The translations under genes and the position numbers were made by a program. A DNA stretch of 64,000 bases from Rhyacophila brunnea (Eukaryota > Arthropoda > Insecta > Trichoptera > Rhyacophilidae): positions 1,860,001 to 1,924,000 of the forward strand of contig JAGYXB010001414.1 of NCBI GenBank assembly GCA_022495005.1, written 5' to 3'. Under the pieces are notes generated by a model. That model ran no database searches and was not told the origin of the DNA. It worked only from the letters and a program-made list of their open reading frames with translations. Of the stretch, positions 46,069 through 58,060 are shown piece after piece. Positions within the stretch are counted from its first letter, which is position 1; the number at the start of each line of letters is the position of its first letter.

Positions 46069-48149
46069 TATATATACGCACATTAAACATGTACGAGTTT
46101 AAAACTCATCAATTATTTCAGTAATTGCAATTCATACACAATGCTTTGATAAAAATATAATTTTCAAATGCATAGTTTTTCTTAGTCACTCACGTGAACT
46201 GTTTTATAAAATTTATAAAAGTTCCCGCGCTCGTTTGAACAATGTTCAAATTAAGTCACCCCTCTATCGATGCAATCATTTTATTATTATCTTGCCAACT
46301 TTACTTCAGACTTTCCACCGAAACCTTCCATACCAAGTGTATTTTATAGGTGGGACTGATCGGAAAAGTTTAATTCAAACTTATAAGTACATAGTAGTAT
46401 AATGTAATGAATGATTATTGAATGATACTGGTGAAATCGTTGAAAAAGACTTCTTAAATAGCCAACATGAATGAGACGAATCTCAACCAACCATCCAGGA
46501 AACAAGTCGGTGTACAAATTACCAATCAGCAATGGGACTCTAGTACCTAATTCTCTTTAAATGTTGTGGAGCGAGAGGTCATGATGGAAGTATAGCAATA
46601 TGTATAGGTAAATCAGTATACAGTGGCACAATGGACACGGTAAAAGCACCATGCAGTAAGTTGTCTGCTAGCATATAAATAAGCATTACAGAAAACAATT
46701 CCAATACACCCGCAAGAAGCCCATGGTGCCTCTGTAGAAAGATTTGCCTATATGCCTTCCAAAGATAATAAAGGTGACTGGAAAGACTCATTTAAAAATA
46801 TTTTTTTATATATTTGATATATATAATATTATTGTCATATGTAATTGATAATAGATCGGTTTACTCAATAATTGTTGGTTAGGTAAGGTAAGGTTAGGTG
46901 CATTGTGGCTTCCTGGGAGGGAGATAATCTACAGATCAAATTCAAGTATTAAAACAAATCGTAGAAAAAGACAAGCGAATTTACTAATGACATATTTTAC
47001 AAATTTGTGGACTTTAAAGTTCTTTAGAATACAGTATTCAATGATAACTTATACAAATTAGGCTATGGTAAAATTTGTTATAAGATACAAATTCATCAGT
47101 ATCACCAAAACTTACAATAAGACAGGTTGAATGGAAATTCACATTAAAGTGAATTATTGTCGGATAGTTTTAGTACTATCAATTATTAACTGTCTCAGAC
47201 ACGGAGACGGGCTCGGAAGCATACTGTTTTGTTAACATTATGCGTGCATGGCTTTGAAGTATTTTGCTAACGTGTACACTTAAATTTTATATTATGTAAC
47301 AGAGTTTCAAAGTACATATATGTTTTTTTTTCAAATGAATATTGTCTCTCAGATGGATGTTAGGTTCAGCAAAGTTCTAATCAATACAAATTTCATTCGA
47401 TTTGAATTCATTTATGCTATTTGTGAATCGGGCTGATGGCTTGGTTTAATTTTATTTCGTAAAAATCACCATAAAAGGTTAGATAAAACAATTGAATATT
47501 TTTTTATTGATTAATTCTCTATAATTATTTATTCCAAAAAAATCACTGAACGTTACGTATAACTATTAATTATAAATTACGTAAAGTGATTTTTGGTTTG
47601 TTTAATGTGTTTAATAAAGCAGTAGTGAATACAACAAACTTTGGTTATCTTATTGTTATAATTACACGATATAGGATTTACCACATCCATTGTTAACATA
47701 TACATACATCAGCCACGTAACCACAATAGCATGGGGATGAAAGAGAGGGGGTGGTTACTTCCGCCCAGTAGTGATGGGCGGATTATTAGCTCGGATGTGG
47801 TCAACGACCGCCCATACTTACCGCTGAGGTCGAGATCCTTCCTCTCAGATGAAATATTGGCTACTCTTTAGCTGCTGATGATGGATAACAGAAGCTTCAC
47901 AGGATGTGGCAAAAATAGATTATTAGTATATGCATGCTCAACAAAAAATATTTGCCTTTTGTCTTGTAACTAATAGGTAGGTATATCAATAAATTATTAC
48001 TACACAGTTTTTCATAATAAAGAGTTTTATGGCATGTTACTGAGGCTTTTTCATTCATAAACAATATACTCAGATAATTTTATTAATTGAACTGGCGTTT
48101 ACTGAGTAAAAAAAACACTTTCAAAATTATACAAGATTTAGCATGTTTT
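46069..48149. other. No gene recognised; short TTAGG-like patch
   Basis: GGTTAGGTAAGGTAAGGTTAGG at 46877-46898 is another telomere-unit-like patch. 47690-47890 is GC-richer and repeat-like (GGTGGTTACTTCCGCCCAG), unclassified. Confidence 0.4.
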
Positions 48150-48161
48150 AAATGTTAATGC

Positions 48162-48909
48162 TCGCAAGACCAGAAGACCTCCAAAGCAGAATGCAGGAAC
48201 TCGCTGAAGTAAGCAATAAAGTAGGTTTGAAAATAAATGTAACAAAGACGAAAATCATGGTCAACTGCTTCGCGGGCCAAAAAGATATCCTCATCGATGG
48301 CACTCAGCTCGAACAGGTCAAAAACTACATATATCTGAGACAAGTGTCTGTAGATGGATGTATATTTGATGAAATTGTCCGCAGAGTAAAGCTAGGCTAG
48401 AGTGCTTTTGGCCGCCTGAATAATGTCTTCAAAAGTGACCTTCCACTGTGCCTAAAGCGCAAAGTGTTCAACCAGTTTGTGCTTCCCGTGATCACATATG
48501 CGTGTGAAACATGGACCCTAAGTAAAAGAGAGATCCAGAAACTTAGAGTAGCACAACGTGGTATGTAGAGGTGCATGCTGGGCATAACGCGAAAGGACAA
48601 AAAGAGGAATGAGTGGATAAGGAAGCAGACAAGGGTTTGTGATGTAATAGAGTTTATTAAAAGCCTTAAATGGAGATGGGCTGGACACATAGCTCGAAGA
48701 AGAGACAATCGTTGGACAAATCTAGTCATGCAGTGGTATCCAAGAAGTACAAAACGTCCGAAAGGTAGACCTAGAGGCCGCTGGATCGATTAAATGATAA
48801 AGTTCTGCCGAAATACGTGGCAATGTAATACACAGGACCGAGAGAAGTGGAAGCAGCTTGAGGCGGCCTTCATCCAGCAGTGGATAGATTCAGGCTGATG
48901 ATGATGATG
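48162..48909 (+). mobile_element. 5'-truncated RTE LINE with 12 bp TSD
   Basis: Flanked by an exact AAATGTTAATGC duplication (48150-48161 and 48910-48921) and ending in a (TGATGA) tail, the usual RTE 3' end. The plus strand encodes the polyprotein end: ELAEVSNKVGLKINVTKTKI (thumb side of the RT), a stop, FNQFVLPVITYACETWTL, stops, then SLKWRWAGHIARRRDN, GRPRGRWID and FIQQWIDSG. At least three in-frame stops. The FADD catalytic box lies in the missing 5' part. Confidence 0.88.
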
Positions 48910-48921
48910 AAATGTTAATGC

Positions 48922-50345
48922 AGTTAGGTACTTACGGATTTATTATATATTCTAAATGGCTTAATACAAATTTGCGTTAAACTAATTTTCAACAATACTG
49001 GATTTAAGGCTTTCTGGGTATCACGTACATATTATATATTCACAATGTTGATTTTATCATATTTTAAAACCACTTTTCATTTCTTATTATTTTTTTTCAA
49101 CTTGTTTTTACAATATTGTGTGTACTTATCTTGGCCATCTCATTTGTAAGTATGTTGAAGGATTAATAATTGATAAAAAATGGTTATATTCACATATTTT
49201 GGAACCAAATACACCTTGAAAAATACCATGGGAGTTTAATTCAGCCACGAGGTACAACCTTTTGACCTACGAATTCATATGTAGATGTTCTGAGCACTCG
49301 CGGGTGCAGTCAAAATATGTGTTTAATTGTTCATTCTCTATTTGCTTTGGTGATAGGTAGGTACTGTAACTGTATATAGTTACTAATAATTACTTATTTT
49401 ACCCTATCACACCTCAGCTTTGGAGCATTGCACAAGCACGGGGTAGTAATCAATATCACAAACTACGTGGTTAACTATTTCTTACTTTACAATGAGGCTA
49501 CAAGATCAACTTACACGTTGCAGGATTAATATAGTAAGCTGCGAAAGACATGACGCTGGAGTTGACTGTAATATTATGTACCTATCTTAAATAAAATATA
49601 TTTAGAGAATTTTTCTTTTATAGTACTTCAATGTTAGCAATCTGGCGGTACTGCTTTGCAGTAGCGAGGCAAGATACCTCACAAAAACGCGAAATATTGA
49701 AGATGTTTTAAATAAATAAGCATACTATGCAGCCTCTCGTCACATTTAAGGTAAAAATGCTACATGGGTGATACAAATGCTTCTGGAAAGTCTCAATTTT
49801 GCCTGTATTTTCTTCAAGCGTCCTGCGAGACCCCTAAAACTACCCACCGGTTTTATACGGTAGACCTTTGGAATGTTGGCACACCCTGGAGATATATAGA
49901 GATTCTTGGAGGCCGCACGGTGTTCATATTCTCTATCTATGCAGCAGACATGAACTACAAAGATCCGATGGGCTCGGATGATAAAATTGAAATAAGAAAT
50001 AAATAAATTATTCTTTTAGCGATACCAAGTTCTAACACTTGTTCACGCTATTATAATATTTATTGAAACCTTTGCGAAGAGATTCTCTCAGCGTACAACA
50101 GTAAGCTTATAGCAAGGCTATTGAATAATAATTGATTTATTCATAGTATTAGGTACTGCTTGTCGATACTGCCGTGCTAGAATCATTTTTACTGCACCGG
50201 CATTTGATTTGAATACGAGCACACGAAAGACTTGTAAATGTGTTTCACCTATCTAAATATAATACCAAGTCTATGAATATAATAAAAAAATATTTTTCAA
50301 GTTATACTTCTTTTGGCGCGTTTGGGAAAACATATCAGAGTGTAT
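48922..50345. other. No gene recognised; possible repeat at 49740-50010
   Basis: 49764-50006 is an 80-codon GC-richer frame ending in ATAAGAAATAAATAAATT. The A-rich end suggests a LINE or SINE tail. No protein motif recognised. Confidence 0.35.
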
Positions 50346-50424
50346 TTTTGGCGTGTGACGAAGTTGCGCGCGCCGATGTAACACGTTTGGCGTGTGACGG
50401 AAGTTGCGCGCGCCGATGCAACAC
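50346..50424 (+). repeat. Two-copy 40 bp tandem repeat
   Basis: TTTGGCGTGTGACG(G)AAGTTGCGCGCG, then CCGATG and AACAC, occurs twice back to back with three differences. It is strikingly GC-rich for its surroundings. Confidence 0.8.
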
Positions 50425-50934
50425 ATAATTTATTATTAGGTGATTATATTAATTTCGGTCTCCATGGTAAATGTGCATGCGCATATTGTCTCATAGGTAA
50501 TGGTTTATTTTGTTTTGTTACGTCAAAGATGTATAACTTCTAACGCGCGTACATAAGTACACACACCGATTTTTATTTTATGGCTTTAAAGCTTACGGAG
50601 GACATTTAAAATTTGTGATGATTCTTCTATTTAATTTTATCCTCAGCTTCTCTATTTTGGAATTATTAAAACCTAGTAATCAAATATAATAATTCGTCAA
50701 TTAATTTCCGACTGCCTTTCTACAGTGCATGCTATTTTTTACTCTTTCGAATCTCGTAGGTCACTTTTGCTCTTGAGACATTTTTACCTGCTATCACAAG
50801 GGATGGTTTCAAATCCTGGCGTCCTAAAGAATTTAAATTGATATACGCCTGTCAATTACCTACGTGGTCGCAGCCATTACCTATTCTGGATCAGAACTGT
50901 TTTCTCGAGTTAAACTTATCAGGCACCATTAGCG
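50425..50934. other. No gene recognised
   Basis: AT-rich; the last part may belong to the LINE remnant that follows. Confidence 0.35.
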
Positions 50935-51181
50935 AGGGATGCAAGATTAGTCAATGCGCTCCCTAAAGACATAGACATTTTCAATAATGTGCTGTGCATT
51001 TTGTTTTTGAAACTTGATTTTACTACTTATATAACATTGTTAATGTTTTTTAATTTATCTTCTTCTCTCTTGTGAGAGTAATAATTTGTTATAATGTAAA
51101 TCTCATGTCGTGGACGTCCTGAATTTAGATTTTGTATGTCCACAGTGTTTTTTTTTTTTAAACGATTAAATAAATAAATAA
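50935..51181 (+). mobile_element. Jockey-like LINE 3' end
   Basis: The plus frame RDARLVNALPKDIDIFNNVL is the usual last part of jockey/CR1-type polymerases (xxxLPxxI...F). It is followed by a stop, a short 3' UTR with GTATGTCCACAGTG, a T tract and a TAAATAAATAAATAAG tail. Only the extreme 3' end is left. Confidence 0.65.
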
Positions 51182-51433
51182 GTTTGTGTGTCATCTGGGT
51201 CCAACAGTTCTGTCGAAAATAATGGCATATTATAACTGTCTAGTATTTATAAAAAAGTCAAACTGAAAACGTCATTTAAAAACCATTACATATTTATTAT
51301 TTATTGTATAATGAAAAAAAAATCTCAAAATTTTTATCCGAAATTATATAATATTATTATGTACGTTACATCGTATGTTTGTTAATTTCATTCAACGTAA
51401 ATAACTATATTTAAAAAGTATTTAAGTATACAT
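51182..51433. other. No gene recognised
   Basis: AT-rich. Confidence 0.35.
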
Positions 51434-51640
51434 GTTTTGGTTTTAATTTCTTTTTTTTATTATTATTTTTTATTAATTGTTTCTTTATTAAACACCACAA
51501 CAGGCCGTGAAGCCCAATAATAATGGTAAAACTCCCAGGCTTGAGGAATTTATAGATTAGATTATGTAAATATATTTTTGACCCCACTGGGAATCGAACC
51601 CAGAACTCCGTGATGGTGCATGTTATTATGTTTAACATCT
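51434..51640 (-). mobile_element. Probable tRNA-headed SINE
   Basis: Minus strand: B box GGTTCGATTCC inside CTGGGTTCGATTCCCAGTGG, with a perfect 5 bp T stem, is followed by a body of about 110 bases and an A-rich tail (AAATAATAATAAAAAAAAGA). The A box upstream is weak. Body sequence differs from the SINE at 31333-31557, so this is a second family. Confidence 0.55.
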
Positions 51641-52839
51641 ATTGATTTTATGCGTCCCTCACTTACTATTGAGCACATATCAAAATATCAAAAAGTATAT
51701 TATGTAAAATTATATATATTGCAAGTAGCAACACAGCTTCGTATATTACCTATAATATAATATGAAAAATTGATGAATGTATCACCATAAGTGCATAGTG
51801 CACATTTATGCCGACATTATTCATAAAAAATAATAAATAACTATTTTTGATAGTGCACCAAATTGAAAACAAAACAATTGAAAACGACATTGATATTTGC
51901 ATAGTTAAATTATTACTATCGACTGAGGGATGCAAATTCTGTTTAAATTATAATTTATTTCGTATAAATAGTATAATATTTCTAAATAATTCTCATGTAA
52001 ATTTAATTATGTAATCTTTCAAAACAATGTTTCAACAACAAACAACGTAGCAGGCAACGAAGTGGCAAATTTGCACACAGATTATAAGATATTCGTGTTA
52101 ATTATCTGAGTTATTGAATCGGAATATATATTATTATTATAAATAAACAGTAGGCACTCATAAAGCTCAGATCAGTGAACAAATCTATCTTCCAATCCAA
52201 CATAACTGGATTGTAGATAAAGACCGATTAATATGATAATTCTGACCACTAATATTCTTGATATGATTTGTGTTATCTGCATGTTTTGGATTTCATGACT
52301 GAAGATCATAAGACAAACGATTTGACCAACAGGCTGCAGCTTTTATCTTCAGTATGGTTCAGTTCAGTCTCCTCTAAATTAAAATAAAAACAGTACGCAG
52401 ATGCGGCAGATATCACGTACTGTTTTTGATTGAAGGAATATGGATGCATATTAAACTTACCAATCGATTAAAAACATCTTTATGGCCACTATTTTCCGCG
52501 TAGAGAAGTACGTTTAATATCGATAATAAATACGCATACTCTACGCCAGATTATTTGGAATTGAATAGCTACCCAGTTTATTATATAATATTTTATAGTT
52601 AGCTTTCCTCATAATATATCGTGTCCCAGAGAAACTATTTGAAGCTTCCACTATACATAAAATAATACTTCAATAAAAATCTGACAGGACATTTTTATTT
52701 TATAATTTGAATTAGTCAAATAATGACTAATGCTATTTAATTATTATAATTGATGACATTTTTGTACTATTTCATAAGAGTTGGTTTTAAGGATACGATT
52801 TTTGCCTTTCGGCATATAAAATAAACTCCGTGTATATCT
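51641..52839. other. No gene recognised
   Basis: AT-rich; no motif. Confidence 0.4.
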
Positions 52840-52847
52840 GCATAAGG

Positions 52848-53738
52848 CAGTGGTCTCCAACCTTTATGTTACTACGCCTCCCTTTAAAAAAAATCTAATC
52901 TTGGCGCCTCCCCCCCTTTATTTCATTAAATAATACAGACACTTTTTTAACACACAAGTTTTTACTACTTACTTATATCAAATTCATTTTTAATTATTTT
53001 TTTTTTCATGCGACGAATGAGCTTGTTTATTACCACAATCAATTTTAAAAGAAGTCAACCAAATTCATCATCGTTCATTGACAAAAATTCATGGATTCTA
53101 TCATGAGCTCCACATAGTGAATATGGCCCACAGGCCAGGATCTTTAATCCATATATTAAAAATATTTAATAGCCCTGAAACAAAGCAGCGCCGCAGGCGA
53201 CTTTTTTTACTATTAATAAAATTATATGAAAAATGCATTAGCAAACTAACCAAGAACTCAGGAAATAGATTTTTGTTTGCTTCAATATATCTGGCGTAGA
53301 AATCATTTAAAAGTGGAGACATGTATTATTGTTATATTATATTAAAGAAATCACGTCAAAAACAATTAAAAAAAAAAATATCACACCCTGCCTACACGCT
53401 TCAGTTGACACTTTAGCTACGAGTGACATTTAAATTTGAGGTTATTGTTTTCATGCAACCAGCGGTCGTTTTGTGCATTACCGAAACAGAGCGTTTGCAA
53501 AAGCGCCATTTTTAAATTTCTCCGCTCCAAATATTTTTTAATAGGATTTAAATATATGTATTATATATTAAAATAAACATTCATGCACTGAATTTTCACT
53601 GTTACGTTAAGATATGAACTTTTATTTATTTGTAGATATTATGGTATAAAAAATAATTTATTCAAAAATTTTGGCGCCTCCCCTGGCAATAGATCGCGCC
53701 TCCCCTGGGAGGCGCGCCTCCCAGGTTGGAAACCGCTG
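52848..53738. mobile_element. Non-autonomous hAT element (CAGTGGTCTCCAACC family)
   Basis: Ends CAGTGGTCTCCAACCT and, inverted, CAGCGGTTTCCAACCTGGGA. The duplication GCATAAGG is exact (52840-52847 and 53739-53746). Both subterminal parts carry GGCGCCTCCCC-like motifs. An open frame inside (53078-53299) has no recognised motif, though its HELHIVNMAHR start could be a transposase shred. 891 bp. Confidence 0.9.
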
Positions 53739-53746
53739 GCATAAGG

Positions 53747-54032
53747 TATACATATACCCGGATCGATAAAACTGATTCATATGTTGGAAGAATTCAGATT
53801 GGGTGCCATGGGTTTGTTTGAGAAAAAGAAGAAAAAGATTACATTCTTTGGTTTTGAATAGAAAGTCACTTATGGTGAAAAAGTCGACAGTAATGAGATT
53901 TTTTTTGAAGAACGAGCTAAATCAAAATTACTGCGGCTTTGAAAGAGTTTTCATGTAGGTACCGAGGGTGCTCCGAATTGAATGAAAAAGTCTCAAAACT
54001 ATTGGGATACTGCAGAAATCGAACCAATTAGA
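53747..54032. other. No gene recognised
   Basis: Short AT-rich spacer. Confidence 0.35.
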
Positions 54033-54796
54033 TATCATCATCAGCCGGGGTCAATCCACTGCTGGATGAAGGCCTCCCCAAGCTTTTTCCAACTATCTCG
54101 GTCCTGTGTCGTTCGCTGCCACGTATTTCTGCCGAACTTTACCAGTTCTCTCGTGTTGAGGGTCCACGTCTCGCAGCCATACGTGAGCACGGGTAGCACA
54201 CATTGGTTGAACACCCTACGCTTAAGACATAATAGTAGGTCACTCTTGAAGATAATATTCAGACGTCCGAAAGCACTCCATCCCAGCTTTGTTCTTCGAG
54301 CAATTTCATCGTGCATGCTTCCGTCTATGGACACCTGCTGTCCGAGATAGACGTAGCTGCTGACTTGCTCGAGTTGGGTGCCAGAAATACAGATAATCAC
54401 AGGGTCCGAAAAACAGTTCCTCATCACTTTTGTCTTTGAGAAATTTATCTTTAGACCGACCGTTTGACTGACATCCGCGAGTTCTTGCATTCTACCTTGG
54501 AGGCCTTTCGGGTCTTGTGAGAGTATAACAATATCATCTGCAAAGCGCAGGTGACTGAGGTGCTCCCCATTAATTGGAACACCTTTTTCCTCCCAATCAA
54601 GTTTCCTAAATAAGTCCTCAAGAGTAGCGGTGAATAGTTTAGGTGAAATGGTATCACCTTGCCGGACACCTTTGTTAATGGGGAATTTACACGACCGTTT
54701 GTGGAGTTTCACGCATGCTGTGGCATCACTGTATATACTGTTCAATATGTTTATATAGCGTCTGGAAATTCCTTGGTTGCTAAGGGCGTCAATATT
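54033..54796 (-). mobile_element. RTE LINE fragment, open RT frame with internal deletion
   Basis: A 234-codon minus frame (54745-54041), open further upstream to about 54790, covers the RT palm and end: GVRQGDTISPKLF, the catalytic LRFADDIVILS, GLKINFSKTK, LTYGCETWTL, then directly KFGRNTWQR, and FIQQWIDPG before the stop. Compared with 48162-48909, about 100 residues (the WRWAGHIARR and GRPRTRW parts) are missing with the frame kept. 5'-truncated. The 3' block GGTCAATCCACTGCTGG and a CATCATC tail (minus GATGATG) are present. It is the least damaged LINE here but cannot be functional. Confidence 0.85.
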
Positions 54797-54889
54797 TTAA
54801 ATCTTTAATACGTAGATAGTATTAATATTATAAAGATATGTTCTATGATTGAAATCAAGTACCTGCCTATGTACTTAAAGCCAATCGAT
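54797..54889. other. Short spacer
   Basis: AT-rich, nothing recognised. Confidence 0.3.
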
Positions 54890-55439
54890 AGTGTGTGTAG
54901 GGATTGCAATACCGAATGAAAATATCAATACCAGTTTTTCCGTATTTCTTATTCAATACCGGTATTAATACCCGTATTCGATCAAACAAAAAAACAGTAG
55001 TAAAAAAAAGTACTTAACAATAAATATAGCTATTAAAATCTCTTTAAAACATTATTTTATAACAAAAAATTACCCATTTATAATGTATTATATTGACAAT
55101 TAAAAATATGTATTCATCGTAATATTGTAGAACTGAGAATTTTAACAAATAATTGATTACGAATATATTGATAATTTTAACTAAAGCCCTCAAAAAGCCT
55201 AGTTCAATAAGTGCAAATAAGTGCGGCTGCAGGGCAGTCAATACTTGTATTATAAAATAATTGAATCTTTGTCTCGGATTTTTTCTATTTCGAAATAATA
55301 TTATGTTAATTTATCGCGACAATTTTATAAATATATTATGTACTATCACTTCCCTCCATTTTGAATGTGAAAACAAACTGTCACTTTTACTTTTAGTATT
55401 CTTTTTTATCGTCTGCATTTTAGGGTTTGGAGGTAGATA

Positions 55440-56486
55440 ATTAACACACCGGAATTATTTCGGAAACGACGAGTTTATTTGATGTTCGAACTATTGAAAC
55501 CCCATTATGCTGTGCGATGTTGCAGTCTGACCTAGATGCTATCTCGCAATGGTCTATCTTAAATAAACTTGAATTCGCTACCTCCAAATGTAATATTATT
55601 TCATTCAATCGTTCAAGGCACACCTTATTGTTCCCATACACATTGTCTGGTATAATATTGAGTAGGGTAACGGAGATAAAAGATTTGGGAGTATTGTATG
55701 ATACAAAGTTCACTTTCAATCAGCATATTCTTAACATCAGTACTAGATCTAGCAAAATGCTTGGTTTTGTTATGAGGGTTTCAAAATCATTCGAAAACGT
55801 CCGAGTGCTACGTACATTATACGTATCATTTGTGTTGAGTATTCTTGAATATGCCAGCATTATTTGGAGTCCTAATAGGTTCATGCACACAATTAAGCTG
55901 GATCGAGTCCACAATAGATTTCTTAGATTTCTCTACTTAAGAACATACGGGTTCTTTCCTTATGATAATGACAATAAAATGAATTTCCCGACTCGTTTTC
56001 TTCTGGGTATGCTATCAATGCAATCCCTGTCTACCCGAAGAGTGATTGTTCTTTTAAAGCATTTCTTTTTACTTCTTCGTGGGTTCATTTACAATCCGCA
56101 TATACTGGCAAATATTAATTTTCATGTTCCCACCAATATCACTCGCAGCTCCACGGTCTTCAAGATACCTCGTCGCAGGACAGATGTTATGTTTCATGAT
56201 GCTGTGTATCGTGCAATTAGCTTATTTGATGGCACCATAAAGGTTGATTTGTTTTTTATTAATTATATAATGTTTGTAGACGTTTTAAATAGGATAAATT
56301 TATAATTGTATATATTATCATATTTCTTTAATATTTACACATGCTGTCTTTTCCACTTTCTTGTCATATTAGTTGTTATTTGTAATTAAGATATTTTTAT
56401 ATATTTGTATGTATTATGTATTATGGCGCATTGGCCAAAAGCTGTAATGCCGTAATACTCTTTTTTATAAATAAATAAATAAATAA
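55440..56486 (+). mobile_element. 5'-truncated jockey-like LINE
   Basis: Inside the hAT element. Ends in a (TAAA)n/(ATAA)n tail at 56466-56486. The coding part is 55517-56305. The 5' limit is estimated from where coding similarity starts; no target duplication was found. Confidence 0.72.
55517..56305 (+). pseudogene. Jockey-like reverse transcriptase, C-terminal 262 aa
   Basis: An uninterrupted frame covering the last part of a LINE polymerase. LQSDLDAISQWSILNKLEFA and CNIISFNRSR match the thumb-side segment (LQxDLxxLxxWxxxNxLxFN...KC). EIKDLGVLYDTKFTFNQHI and the YASIIWSP segment are the conserved blocks that follow. It ends normally after FDGTIKVDLFF and VLNRINL. The catalytic palm with the xADD box and the endonuclease are absent because of 5' truncation. 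The frame has no stops, so the insertion is probably young. Confidence 0.8.
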
Positions 56487-57041
56487 TATATACTAGATTA
56501 CTACATTTTATATAATTAATTTTTTTTGGATGACGAAATATGCGTAGCGCGCGCGAGCAGTGTTTTCTGCGTGCTGTCAAGGAAGCTTCTCCCCGCCAAA
56601 AAAAACCGTCACACTTGCGAGCTGTGCACAAAATGCGGCGTTGCCATACGTATTTTTTTTTTTTGACAATGTTGCCGGTCAGATATTTATTAGACAGATA
56701 TTAAACATTATTTAATTATTTTCGCAACCAGCCGTTACTATTTGTTGGCTTCGATACCGATTCGGGCCTCTCAAGATACACAAAGACATCCCCAAATGGG
56801 GAACATACGGGGGTGTCACAGTACTTATATTCAATTTGATGGATTTTGTTTTATTTCACCTCTGTTGGATTCAATCAATATATTTTTTGTATTTCAGCAG
56901 CATACCCTCGATTTAATAGGCAATACAGTACAAAGTAATGAAGAAATAACATTAAATTCATTTTCAAAAGAGTGTGCTTTCTTCATACCAAAAATTCCGG
57001 TATTTTGGATTTTTAAAACCATTGAAATCTCTTAGTGTGTG

Positions 57042-57789
57042 AGGATAGACAAATTTAAAAAGTTATTTCGTAATAGATATATTGATTAAAGAAATGGTTT
57101 TTAAATAAATTTTAATAACAGGAGGAATCATTTAGTAAAAAAGGCTTTACAAGTTGAACCGGAAAGCGTCGATCTCGGGGTCAGCTAGGTGCGTTCACTG
57201 TAGCAAGTTTCCTTTCGAGTTGATGGGAGGTGGTGGTGGGTGTATGCTTGCGGGTTGAGTGACGTCGGAGGGCGTGCCGCCCACTTGCAGCGCTAAGCAA
57301 GTGTCCACTTTGTACAGAGGAATAAACCCGAATAACATGTGGATGTTATGAGGGTTATGGTCGAAAGTTGGATTAGTAAATTATACACGAACGACACTCT
57401 TGCGGCTCCACTGATGCTTCTATTTTGAAAGCAAGTTTACTTTATTATGATACAATTTATTATGAAATGACAAATAGAGGGGAGGATAATATTTTGAGGT
57501 GATTTAGAAAGGGGGTTTAATATTTTGCTACCAAATGTGATCTAGTATGACGTTAATTATTATGGATTCTCCTGAATAATCATCGGATGGAGTTGATCCA
57601 CTATAGTGGGATAACTTACTTAACCTTGAAATTATGCACATTGCTTACTATTGCTCACTTACATGAAGTCGGTTGAATCGCTCTCTCTCACTCGGCGTCG
57701 CTCTAACTACGCCATATTTCCTGTCACAACTATCGAGCTTCACGCGTATGTGATATGTTTATACAAAAGAAAGTATCTCACTTCTCTCT
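57042..57789. other. No gene recognised; GC-rich block 57150-57340
   Basis: 57150-57340 (around GGTCAGCTAGGTGCG and GGAGGTGGTGGTGGG) is GC-richer with no frame or terminus I can prove. Confidence 0.35.
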
Positions 57790-58060
57790 TATTGCTACCT
57801 GTTTCTTCTCTACCACAAAAGTACATCCGAAAAACTTGATGAGTTTATCGAACCCGTGGGTTTAGAACGGTCCTATGATTGTTTATTTCCTCTCGGTTAC
57901 TACTACGTGACTGTGTTTATAGTGGTTATCCAATCGCCGAGCGACATGTCAAGTCTAATACCATTCCCTTATCTATTAGTTTCTTGCGATCTTTCTTTCT
58001 TAGTGTTGTCGAATCTACTTTTCCATTACTATAAACTTAATTTCTTTCAAATAAAAGGTA
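57790..58060 (-). mobile_element. Old RTE LINE fragment
   Basis: Minus-strand similarity to 23500-23760: AACTTGATGAGTTTATCGAACCCGTGGG corresponds to the TGATAAGTTCGTCAATCCAGCGGG block. CAATCGCCGAGCGACATGTC corresponds to TTCGCCGTGCGATATGTC, and TATCTATTAGTTTCTTGCG to TATCTATTGGTTTCTTCTG. The frame is destroyed. A terminal-like GTTGATCCACTATAGTGG at 57592 may be its 3' end. Confidence 0.58.

Larger units (their letters stand above)
54898..57033. mobile_element. hAT element of the 3689 family with a LINE inside its span
   Basis: Starts TAGGGATTGCAATACCG and ends GAAATCTCTT, a decayed inverted terminus. The 8 bp duplication AGTGTGTG is exact (54890-54897 and 57034-57041). Its right 130 bases, read in reverse, follow the left end of 3689-4371 (AAAATCCAAAAT.CCGG, AAGAAAGCA, AATTCAATGTTATT). 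A jockey-like LINE lies inside. The segment 56520-57033 includes a GC-rich stretch of its own that may be part of the original transposon interior. Confidence 0.78.

Noticed and set aside
53078..53299. 73-codon frame inside the hAT element at 52848
   Set aside because: No transposase motif could be confirmed; treated as chance or an unrecognisable shred.
57170..57190. Second Helitron 3' end (GGGTCAGCTAG)
   Set aside because: The base after CTAG is G and no hairpin or helicase sequence adjoins, so the match is too short.
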